In this document: piece after piece, positions 1-5,015 of the stretch | How the letters are laid out: every line of letters starts with the position of its first letter | How positions within the stretch are numbered: the first letter of the stretch is position 1 | Origin: Alphaproteobacteria bacterium | GTDB taxonomy: Bacteria > Pseudomonadota > Alphaproteobacteria > Puniceispirillales > Puniceispirillaceae | Direction: 5' to 3' | NCBI GenBank assembly: GCA_022425565.1 | Contig: JAKMFG010000190.1 | Coordinates: 1 to 5,015, forward strand | DNA: 5,015 nucleotides | Notes under the pieces: generated by a model | Seen by the model: only the letters and a program-made list of their open reading frames with translations | The model's database searches: none | What the model was told of the DNA's origin: nothing | Translations under genes and position numbers: made by a program

Positions 1-1
1 G

Positions 2-460
2 GTCTGGATCGAGAATAATGCCGAAAGCCTTCGTCGCGTCGCTTCAAGGAACCTCCTGACGCGGCGCATCGGCGCCGGCTTCCGCGAGGTCGAGCAGGAT
101 ATTCTGCAGATCGCGCAGATGCTTCGGCAGCGCGCATTGGCGACAGCCGGGCTGGCCCGGCGTGCAGGTGATCTTGTCGGTGGGTCTGGCAAGCTGGCGG
201 CCGAAGGCGAGAGTTTTGCCGGGCTGCTGGCAGCGCCCGACGCATCGGATCGCGAAATGCGGCGGCTGGCTGGCCGTCTCGATGTTGACTGGACAAGTCG
301 GGAGCTGGATGCGACCGAACTTGGCCGGGTGTTTGGACGTGAAAGTCTGGCCTTTGCCGCGGTTCGGCGGGGTGGGGTTGCGAAAACGGCGGAAAATCTG
401 CGCCGGGAACTGCTGAGACTGGAGGCCTTTTCGCGGTCTTCGTCTTGTCAGGCTGGGTGA
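2..460 (+). CDS. YlxR/L7Ae-like RNA-binding protein, 5'-truncated by window edge
   Basis: The reading frame is open from base 2 to a TGA at 458-460, giving 152 visible residues; the true start lies upstream of the window. The first visible residues ([12 protein letters not shown]...LLTRR) match the end of a YlxR (DUF448) domain, just after its usual GRGA motif. From about residue 45 the sequence ([15 protein letters not shown], then GLLAAPDAS and [15 protein letters not shown]) looks like the L7Ae-type RNA-binding fold often fused to YlxR in alphaproteobacteria. By comparison with the family, about 50-60 N-terminal residues are missing. The ATG at 119 is internal and would discard the YlxR part. 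The gene sits directly before infB, its usual place after nusA. The family is thought to bind RNA and to act in transcription or ribosome-related processes, but its exact role here is unknown. The family call is firm; the function is inferred. Confidence 0.88.
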   Translation, partial: VWIENNAESLRRVASRNLLTRRIGAGFREVEQDILQIAQMLRQRALATAGLARRAGDLVGGSGKLAAEGESFAGLLAAPDASDREMRRLAGRLDVDWTSRELDATELGRVFGRESLAFAAVRRGGVAKTAENLRRELLRLEAFSRSSSCQAG

Positions 461-475
461 TACCGGTGTATCACC
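456..475 (+). other. Hairpin spanning the stop codon of the ylxR-like gene
   Basis: GGTGATAC (456-463) and GTATCACC (468-475) are perfect reverse complements, giving an 8-bp stem with a 4-nt loop (CGGT). The TGA stop codon at 458-460 lies in the 5' arm. No T run follows, so it does not look like an intrinsic terminator. It could be an RNA processing or stability element, or it could be chance. Confidence 0.5.
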
Positions 476-513
476 TGCACATTGGCAATGGGAGCGGTTT
501 GCGCCTGTTGTCT

Positions 514-520
514 GGAAAGG
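514..520 (+). promoter_or_regulatory. Ribosome binding site of infB
   Basis: GGAAAGG ends 4 nt before the ATG at 525 and 7 nt before a second in-frame ATG at 528. The 7-nt spacing is more typical, so 528 may be the main start; the two choices differ by one Met. Confidence 0.6.
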
Positions 521-524
521 GTTC

Positions 525-3098
525 ATGATGAGCGACGATAGTGGCAAATCCAAGAAGCTCAGCCTGTCTGGCAGCAGGCTGACACTCGGCGGTCTCGAGG
601 CCAGCCAGCTGCGGGCAACACCCGGCGGCGGCGGCAGACGTACCGTGCAGGTCGAGGTGCGCCGCAAGCGCGCACCTACTGCGCCGCATCGTGCCGCGAA
701 CCAGCAGGCCGAACCTGTTGCAGCGCCGCCGCAGGCAGCGCCCGAGGCGGCCCCTGCCCCGGCCCCCGAAGCAGGCGCCGAAGACCGGCTTACCGCGCAG
801 GAGCGCGCTGCGCGTGTCCGTGCTCTTCAGGAAGGCATGAAGAAACCCGAGTCCGATGCACCAGCTGATGACGCCACCGAGGCGCCGGTCGATGCTGTTG
901 CACAAGACCCAGCTGCAGATGCTGTCGAGGTCCCGGCGGAGCCGCTCAGCCCGGCCGAGGCGCGCCGCGCCGCCGAGCTTGCCGAGCTGAAGGAAATCGA
1001 GGCCGAGGAAGGGCGCCGCCGCGACGAAGAGGCGCGCAAGCATTCCGAAGCCAATGCACGCCGTGCCGCTGAGACACGCCAGGCGGTTCCATCAGCGCCG
1101 GCCCCGTCAAATGACAGTACGGAGATTCATACACGCCGCCGCCGTCAGGCCGACGATACCCCGGCACGCCGCCCGGCGCCTGCACGCCGCGACGGCCCCG
1201 GCCGTCGCCAGTCCGGCAAGATGACCATCACGCAGGCGTTGTCCGGCGACGACCAGCGCCGCCAGCGTTCACTGGCATCGGTTCGCCGTCAGCGGGAAAA
1301 GGCCCGCATGCGCGAGGACCAGCAGCCACAGGTCAAGCAGGTCCGCGACGTGATTGTTCCCGACACGCTGACCGTTGGCGAGATGGCCAACCGGATGGCG
1401 GAACGTACTGCCGATGTGGTCAAGGCGCTGATGAAGCTCGGGGTCATGGCGACAGCCACTCAGACCATTGACGGCGAGACTGCCGAGCTGATCGTGCAGG
1501 AGTTTGGCCACCGTGCGCAGCGTGTGTCTGATTCGGATGTGGAGATCGGTCTCGAGGGCGCCGAGGACGATGCAGCCAGCATGATGTCCCGGCCCCCTGT
1601 CGTCACCGTCATGGGCCATGTCGACCACGGCAAGACAAGTCTTCTCGATGCGATCCGCCGTACCGATGTGGCTGCCGGCGAATCTGGCGGCATTACACAG
1701 CATATCGGCGCGTACCAGATCAGTACGCCGGCCGGCAACACCATCACCTTTATCGATACGCCCGGCCACGAGGCCTTCACCGAGATGCGTTCGCGCGGTG
1801 CCGACATCACCGACATCGTCATTCTCGTTGTCGCCGCCGATGACTCGGTCATGGCGCAGACGGTCGAGGCGATCAACCATGCCAAGGCCGCGGGTTGTCC
1901 GGTGATTGTCGCCGTCAACAAATGCGACAAGCCGGGTGCCGATCCGCAGCGTGTCCGCAACGACCTGCTGCAGCAGGAGATCATCACCGAAGATTTTGGT
2001 GGCGACGTTCTGTGCGTCGATGTATCCGCACTGACGGGACAGGGTCTCGACAGGCTTGAAGAAGCCATCATGCTTCAGTCCGAGCTTCTCGAGCTCAAGG
2101 CCAACCCGCACCGCGCCGCCGACGGTGTCGTTGTCGAGGCCAAGGTCGAGCGTGGGCGTGGTTCCGTGGCAACAGTTCTTGTCCAGCGCGGCACCCTGAA
2201 GCAGGGCGATATTCTGGTTGTTGGCGCCGAGAGCGGCCGTGTGCGCGCGCTTCTTGACGATCGTGGCCAGAAGCTGGCCGAGGCAGGCCCCGGCAGGCCG
2301 GTCGAGATTCTTGGCCTCAACGGTACCCCGATGGCGGGCGACAACTGCGTCGTCGTCGAATCCGAGGCCCGGGCCCGCGAGATTGCGGAATACAGGACGC
2401 GCCAGATCAAGGATCGCGAGGCCGCCCGCGGCGCCCGCGGCTCGGTCGAGCAGATGCTGTCGGCAATCGCCGCCGGCGAGGCCGAAGAGCTTCCGATGGT
2501 TATCAAGACGGATGTTCACGGCTCGCTCGAGGCCATCCGCGTGGCGTTGGAGAAGCTCGGCACCGATCAGGTGAAGGTACGCATCCTGTCCGCTGGCGTT
2601 GGTGCGATCAGCGAATCGGACATCTCGCTGGCCACCGCGTCGAACGCGCTTGTGGTCGGCTTCAATGTTCGTGCCATTCCGCAGGCGCGCGACCTTGCCA
2701 AGCGCGACGGCATGGAGATCCGCTACCACTCGATCATCTATGAGCTGATCGACGAGGTGAAATCCGCGATGGGCGGCCTGCTCAGCCCGGACACGCAGGA
2801 GGCGTTCATTGGTTACGCCGAAATCCGCCAGGTGTTTGGCGTGTCCAAAATCGGCAAGGTTGCCGGTTGCATGGTCACCGAGGGCATCATCAAGCGTGGC
2901 TGCAGCGTTCGTCTGCTTCGCGACAATGTGGTGATCCACCAGGGCTCGCTGAAGACACTGCGTCGTTTCAAGGACGAGGTGAAGGAAGTTCGCGAGGGCT
3001 TCGAGTGCGGCATGGGTTTCGAGAATTACTCGGACATCCAGGAAGGCGACATGATCGAATGTTTCGAGATTCGCGAGGTTGCCCGGACCCTCGATTGA
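525..3098 (+). CDS. infB: Translation initiation factor IF2
   Basis: This 857-residue GTPase brings initiator fMet-tRNA to the 30S subunit and promotes 50S joining in the cytoplasm. Residues 1-230 are low complexity: an Ala/Pro-rich stretch (about 64-86), a conserved [13 protein letters not shown] block (about 89), a charged, probably helical segment (about 141-188) and Arg-rich clusters (RRRR at 204-207). An IF2_N domain covers about 275-330. The G domain carries G1 GHVDHGKT (364-371), a switch I region GGITQH with Thr391, G3 DTPGH (411-415, catalytic His415), G4 NKCD (465-468) and G5 SAL (501-503). Beta-barrel domain II starts near 533, the IF2-specific domain near 656, and the C-terminal fMet-tRNA-binding domain covers about 760-857, with GFECG at 825-829. 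Length is close to the 890 residues of E. coli IF2, and all GTPase motifs are intact. It starts at tandem ATGs (525/528) behind GGAAAGG, 64 nt after the ylxR-like gene. Confidence 0.98.
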   Translation: MMSDDSGKSKKLSLSGSRLTLGGLEASQLRATPGGGGRRTVQVEVRRKRAPTAPHRAANQQAEPVAAPPQAAPEAAPAPAPEAGAEDRLTAQERAARVRALQEGMKKPESDAPADDATEAPVDAVAQDPAADAVEVPAEPLSPAEARRAAELAELKEIEAEEGRRRDEEARKHSEANARRAAETRQAVPSAPAPSNDSTEIHTRRRRQADDTPARRPAPARRDGPGRRQSGKMTITQALSGDDQRRQRSLASVRRQREKARMREDQQPQVKQVRDVIVPDTLTVGEMANRMAERTADVVKALMKLGVMATATQTIDGETAELIVQEFGHRAQRVSDSDVEIGLEGAEDDAASMMSRPPVVTVMGHVDHGKTSLLDAIRRTDVAAGESGGITQHIGAYQISTPAGNTITFIDTPGHEAFTEMRSRGADITDIVILVVAADDSVMAQTVEAINHAKAAGCPVIVAVNKCDKPGADPQRVRNDLLQQEIITEDFGGDVLCVDVSALTGQGLDRLEEAIMLQSELLELKANPHRAADGVVVEAKVERGRGSVATVLVQRGTLKQGDILVVGAESGRVRALLDDRGQKLAEAGPGRPVEILGLNGTPMAGDNCVVVESEARAREIAEYRTRQIKDREAARGARGSVEQMLSAIAAGEAEELPMVIKTDVHGSLEAIRVALEKLGTDQVKVRILSAGVGAISESDISLATASNALVVGFNVRAIPQARDLAKRDGMEIRYHSIIYELIDEVKSAMGGLLSPDTQEAFIGYAEIRQVFGVSKIGKVAGCMVTEGIIKRGCSVRLLRDNVVIHQGSLKTLRRFKDEVKEVREGFECGMGFENYSDIQEGDMIECFEIREVARTLD

Positions 3099-3105
3099 TC
3101 CGGGC
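3081..3105 (+). other. Hairpin enclosing the infB stop codon
   Basis: GCCCGGA (3081-3087) pairs perfectly with TCCGGGC (3099-3105), a 7-bp GC-rich stem with an 11-nt loop whose last three bases are the infB TGA (3096-3098). The following bases (CCTCGGCCAATTTCG) contain no proper T run, so a terminator is unlikely. It may influence mRNA processing or coupling to rbfA; no function is shown. Confidence 0.5.
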
Positions 3106-3152
3106 CCTCGGCCAATTTCGAACAGCGACCTGTCACACCTCTTTTGCGGGCA

Positions 3153-3158
3153 TGAGGA
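3153..3158 (+). promoter_or_regulatory. Ribosome binding site fixing the rbfA start
   Basis: TGAGGA lies 4 nt before the ATG at 3163. It supports this start over an in-frame ATG at 3079, which lies inside infB and would add 28 residues unlike RbfA. Confidence 0.6.
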
Positions 3159-3162
3159 CGCC

Positions 3163-3549
3163 ATGGCTGGAAAAACCAAGCGATTTGCGGCGAAACCACC
3201 AACGCAGCGACAGTTGCGTGTTGGTGAGACCATCCGCCATGCGTTGTCTGAAATTCTCAGCCGGGACAGTTTCTTCGATCCCGACCTCGAGGGTGTGTCG
3301 GTAACCGTCTCCGAGATTTCGGTGAGCCCAGACCTTTCCAACGCGCGTGTCTACACCATGCCGCTTGGTGGGCAGAACAGCGAGAATGTGCTCCCGGCGC
3401 TTAACAGGCTGGCACCTGTTCTGCAGCGCGAGGTAGCGGGACGGGTACATCTGCGCCGCGTGCCACGGTTGAAATTCATCCTCGACGAGACCTTCGAAAC
3501 CGCGGCACGGTTGAACGTCGTGTTCAACAATATCCGCACTGAAGACTGA
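3163..3549 (+). CDS. rbfA: 30S ribosome-binding factor RbfA
   Basis: The 128-residue product begins MAGKTKRF and then shows the RbfA hallmark PTQRQLRVGETIRHALSEIL (about residues 13-32). This is followed by EGVSVTVSEISVSPDLSNARVYTMPLGG and the closing block RRVPRLKFILDETFETAARLNVVF. These fit the single KH-type RNA-binding fold of the family, with a length typical of bacterial RbfA. RbfA binds immature 30S subunits and assists late 16S rRNA folding and 5'-end maturation; it is linked to cold adaptation in E. coli. The gene lies 64 nt after infB and 9 nt before truB, the standard order. The ATG at 3163 is chosen because it has a nearby TGAGGA and gives the usual N-terminus. Family assignment is secure; the role is taken from homologs. 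Confidence 0.96.
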   Translation: MAGKTKRFAAKPPTQRQLRVGETIRHALSEILSRDSFFDPDLEGVSVTVSEISVSPDLSNARVYTMPLGGQNSENVLPALNRLAPVLQREVAGRVHLRRVPRLKFILDETFETAARLNVVFNNIRTED

Positions 3550-3558
3550 TCATCGGGC

Positions 3559-4497
3559 ATGGCATCGCGCAAGGGCAACCCCGTGCATGGCTGGGTCATC
3601 CTCGACAAGCCCGAGGGGCTGAGCTCGTCGCGTGCCGTTGGCATCGTGCGCCGCGTTTTCAACGCTGCCAAAGCGGGTCATGGTGGCACACTCGACCCGC
3701 TGGCAACGGGCATCCTTCCCATTGCGCTTGGCGAGGCCACGAAAACGGTCTCCTTCGCCATGCATGGTGCGAAATCATACGAATTCACCCTGCAGTTTGG
3801 CAGCCAGACAAGCACTGACGACCGGGAAGGCGAGGTGATCGCCACCTCCGATAATCGTCCGCAGACAGCCGCGATCGAGGCCGCATTGGCCGGCTTTACC
3901 GGCGAGATCAATCAGCGCCCACCTATTTTTTCTGCCATCAAGGTGGATGGCCGGCGTGCCTATGACATTGCACGCAAGGCGGTAGCCGACGGCCTGGACA
4001 GCCTTCCCGAACTGGAATCACGGCCGGTGGTTATCGACAGGCTGGAGCTGCGCGACGCTGATGCGGGCAGTGCCACCTTTTTCGTAGCCTGCGGCAAGGG
4101 CACCTATATCCGGTCGCTGGCGCGCGATCTTGCCGTCGCGCTGGGGACGGTAGGTCATGTCAGCCGCCTGCGGCGCCTGTCGGTCGGCCCGTTTGACGAA
4201 AGCAACGCGATTTCACTGGATTTTCTGGAAAAGCTAGAGCATAGTGCCGCCGCTTTCGAGCATCTGAAGCCCGTGACAAGTGCGCTGGACGACATCCCGG
4301 CGTTACCTGTTTCAACGGGTGAGGCGGCAAAACTCCGTCATGGCCAGACCCTTCCTGCGCTCAGCCCTGCGGCAGAGGCGCGTTTTGCGGAAGTCGTCGC
4401 GGCAGGAACCGGAGTGGCGATCGCCGGCAGCATTCCCGTGGCGCTGGTCTCTGTAAAGACCGGACAGCTGCACCCGCTGCGTGTTTTTAATCTTTGA
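3559..4497 (+). CDS. truB: tRNA pseudouridine(55) synthase TruB
   Basis: This 312-residue enzyme converts U55 of the tRNA T-loop to pseudouridine; E. coli TruB has 314 residues. The N-terminus [18 protein letters not shown] is typical. The catalytic motif [24 protein letters not shown] contains the expected nucleophile Asp46. Further family blocks are KSYEF with Tyr74, [20 protein letters not shown], and [13 protein letters not shown] with conserved Arg185. The catalytic domain covers roughly residues 10-185. A second TruB segment follows, and a PUA-like C-terminus ends in HPLRVFNL, a normal ending for proteobacterial TruB. The start lies 9 nt after the rbfA stop and has only a poor Shine-Dalgarno match (around CGGGC, directly before the ATG), so translation may depend on ribosomes finishing rbfA. 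That coupling is inferred. No key residue is missing. Confidence 0.97.
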   Translation: MASRKGNPVHGWVILDKPEGLSSSRAVGIVRRVFNAAKAGHGGTLDPLATGILPIALGEATKTVSFAMHGAKSYEFTLQFGSQTSTDDREGEVIATSDNRPQTAAIEAALAGFTGEINQRPPIFSAIKVDGRRAYDIARKAVADGLDSLPELESRPVVIDRLELRDADAGSATFFVACGKGTYIRSLARDLAVALGTVGHVSRLRRLSVGPFDESNAISLDFLEKLEHSAAAFEHLKPVTSALDDIPALPVSTGEAAKLRHGQTLPALSPAAEARFAEVVAAGTGVAIAGSIPVALVSVKTGQLHPLRVFNL

Positions 4498-4502
4498 TCC
4501 AT

Positions 4503-4517
4503 CCGGGCCTGCCCTGG
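4503..4517 (+). other. Small hairpin in the rpsO leader
   Basis: CCGGG (4503-4507) can pair with CCTGG (4513-4517) through four Watson-Crick pairs and one G-T(U) wobble, with a 5-nt loop. It lies just upstream of the rpsO ribosome binding site. S15 represses its own mRNA in several bacteria by binding its leader, but this stem is short and could be chance. Confidence 0.2.
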
Positions 4518-4528
4518 TGGAGAGACCG

Positions 4529-4535
4529 AAGGAGG
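4529..4535 (+). promoter_or_regulatory. Strong ribosome binding site of rpsO
   Basis: AAGGAGG lies 5 nt before the ATG at 4541 and is the best Shine-Dalgarno match in the window. It decides the start: an in-frame ATG at 4481 lies inside truB and would add 20 residues foreign to S15. The strong site suits a highly made ribosomal protein. Confidence 0.88.
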
Positions 4536-4540
4536 TTTCG

Positions 4541-4810
4541 ATGTCGATTACAAGCGAACGTACTGCCGAGCTGATCAAGGAATTTGGCAAGTCGGACAGT
4601 GATTCCGGTTCCGCCACCGTTCAGGTGGCCATCCTGACCGAGCGGATTGTGAACCTGACCGAACATCTGAAGACACACAAGAAGGATTTCGGTTCGCGCC
4701 GGGGCCTGCTTTCGATGGTTGGCCAGCGCCGCAATCTTCTGGACTACATCAAGTCCGGTGACGAGCAGGCCTACAAGGATCTGATCGCCCGTCTGGGACT
4801 GCGCCGCTAA
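4541..4810 (+). CDS. rpsO: 30S ribosomal protein S15
   Basis: The product has 89 residues, exactly the length of E. coli S15, and ends in the usual [10 protein letters not shown]15 is a primary binder of the 16S rRNA central domain, nucleating S6/S18 assembly, and contributes to bridge B4 with the 50S subunit. The signature region [33 protein letters not shown] (about 39-71) keeps the rRNA-contacting His42, Asp49 and Ser52. Two positions depart from the usual pattern: Thr26 where GS-x-EVQ normally has Glu, and Phe50-Gly51 where HH or NH normally precedes SRRGLL. The rest is intact, so I read this as a functional gene with lineage-specific changes. It follows truB after 43 nt. pnp normally comes next but is not seen in the remaining 205 nt. 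Confidence 0.98.
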   Translation: MSITSERTAELIKEFGKSDSDSGSATVQVAILTERIVNLTEHLKTHKKDFGSRRGLLSMVGQRRNLLDYIKSGDEQAYKDLIARLGLRR

Positions 4811-4815
4811 ACCGG

Positions 4816-4834
4816 CGCTGCCTGTCAGCGATTT
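4816..4834 (+). terminator. Possible weak terminator or attenuator after rpsO
   Basis: CGCTG (4816-4820) and CAGCG (4826-4830) form a perfect 5-bp stem with a 5-nt loop, followed at once by ATTTT. It begins 5 nt after the rpsO stop. The stem is short and the T run is only four bases, so at most partial termination is expected. E. coli has an attenuating terminator at the same place between rpsO and pnp. Confidence 0.4.
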
Positions 4835-4846
4835 TCGAATATACGA

Positions 4847-4876
4847 ACGGCCTGGTGGCGAGAGCTACCGGGCCGT
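4847..4876 (+). ncRNA. 13-bp GAGA-capped hairpin downstream of rpsO
   Basis: Bases 4847-4859 pair with 4864-4876 without a gap: 13 bp, of which two are G-U wobbles (4853-4870 and 4857-4866). The loop 4860-4863 is GAGA, a stable GNRA tetraloop. Allowing one bulged A (4846), ACG at 4843-4845 can be matched approximately with CGT at 4877-4879, lengthening the stem by up to 3 bp. The sequence after it (CATTTCC) is a poor T run, so a processing or stability element is more likely than a terminator. In E. coli an RNase III-cleaved hairpin in this intergenic region controls pnp; the same role here is inference from position. It is a leader element rather than a separate RNA gene. Confidence 0.55.
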
Positions 4877-4878
4877 CG

Positions 4879-5008
4879 TCATTTCCGGCCCCCGATCCGA
4901 GCTGCCGATCCGGGCGCCCGATCTCGGTCAATGATCCTGGTCCCGGATCCCGGTCATAAAACTCGGTCATAAAACTCGGTCCCGGATCTCGGCTGGTGCC
5001 TTCGGCAT
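4879..5008 (+). repeat. Degenerate 13-nt tandem repeat array
   Basis: Ten consecutive 13-nt units stay in exact register. The rough consensus is CCGATCTCGGTCA. Clear units begin at 4892, 4905, 4918, 4931, 4944, 4957, 4970 and 4983; the flanking units at 4879 and 4996 are weaker. G at unit position 10 is present in all ten units, and G at position 9 in nine. Two central units (4957 and 4970) start TAAAA instead of CCGAT, and the period-13 identity is exact from 4951 to 4981. The 11-mer GGTCCCGGATC recurs at 4939 and 4978, three units apart. Because 13 is not a multiple of 3, and the stretch lies after the rpsO stop, it is not a protein repeat. It occupies most of the gene-free end of the window. 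Confidence 0.85.
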
Positions 5009-5009
5009 C
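4995..5009 (+). other. Hairpin at the window edge, followed by TGCTTT
   Basis: GGTGCC (4995-5000) pairs with GGCATC (5004-5009), six pairs including one G-U, around a TTC loop. GC on each side (4992-4993 and 5011-5012) can add two pairs beyond a T-T mismatch. The window ends in CTTT, so a terminator T run might continue outside. It overlaps the last, weakest repeat unit. Confidence 0.25.
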
Positions 5010-5015
5010 TGCTTT

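Noticed and set aside
119..460. A separate 113-residue gene starting at ATG 119
   Set aside because: The frame is open back to base 2 and the upstream residues match the YlxR domain, so ATG 119 is internal.
829..839. Internal infB start (Met105) for a shorter IF2 form, as known in E. coli
   Set aside because: AGGAAGG is present but ends only 1 nt before the ATG, too close for normal initiation.
3079..3162. N-terminal extension of rbfA from ATG 3079
   Set aside because: It overlaps the end of infB, encodes residues unlike RbfA, and the ATG at 3163 has a better ribosome binding site.
1269..3341. Long antisense open frame (690 codons) across infB
   Set aside because: It lies opposite well-supported infB and the rbfA start, has no recognisable domain, and its residues are what reverse reading of GC-biased codons produces.
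4481..4540. N-terminal extension of rpsO from ATG 4481
   Set aside because: It overlaps truB; AAGGAGG and the 89-residue family length fix the start at 4541.
4847..4876. The 13-bp hairpin as an intrinsic terminator
   Set aside because: The bases after the stem (CGTCATTTCC) do not form a proper T run.
4749..4970. Antisense 73-codon frame over the rpsO end and the repeat array
   Set aside because: It is partly opposite rpsO, and a 13-nt repeat shifts frame every unit, so it shows no coding pattern or known domain.
4879..5008. CRISPR array
   Set aside because: The repeats are contiguous 13-nt units with no unique spacers and no cas genes nearby.
1..5015. A novel defence, mobile or secretion system
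   Set aside because: All coding sequence is accounted for by conserved housekeeping genes in standard order; only the non-coding end is unusual.

Overview
The window is a stretch of the conserved bacterial transcription/translation operon in the order ylxR-like gene (3' part), infB, rbfA, truB, rpsO. All genes lie on the + strand. In many proteobacteria this cluster begins with rimP-nusA and continues into pnp; neither end is visible here. The DNA is GC-rich. The first gene joins a YlxR domain to an L7Ae-like domain, IF2 has a long Ala/Pro/Glu/Arg-rich N-terminal region, and RbfA and TruB look alphaproteobacterial. Together these suggest an alphaproteobacterium, but I cannot name a genus.

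Layout: 2-460 is the C-terminal part of the YlxR/L7Ae-type RNA-binding protein, with its start outside the window. After a 64-nt gap comes infB (525-3098, initiation factor IF2). After another 64-nt gap comes rbfA (3163-3549, 30S maturation factor). truB (3559-4497, tRNA pseudouridine-55 synthase) follows after only 9 nt. rpsO (4541-4810, ribosomal protein S15) follows after 43 nt, with the strongest Shine-Dalgarno sequence in the window. Everything from 4811 to the end (205 nt) is non-coding as far as I can see. No pnp start is visible; by gene-order convention pnp would be expected just beyond the edge.

The genes share one theme: 30S subunit assembly (S15, RbfA), initiation on that subunit (IF2), RNA binding (YlxR/L7Ae) and tRNA modification (TruB). 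The proteins look intact and ordinary, and I see no mobile element, defence system, CRISPR array or RNA gene.

The unusual content is non-coding. The region after rpsO holds, in order, a small hairpin followed by a short T run, a 13-bp hairpin closed by a GAGA tetraloop, and a degenerate tandem array that keeps an exact 13-nt register for about ten units (4879-5008). In addition, the stop codons of the ylxR-like gene and of infB each lie within a hairpin, and each of these genes is followed by a 64-nt gap. S15 lacks two residues that are normally very conserved.
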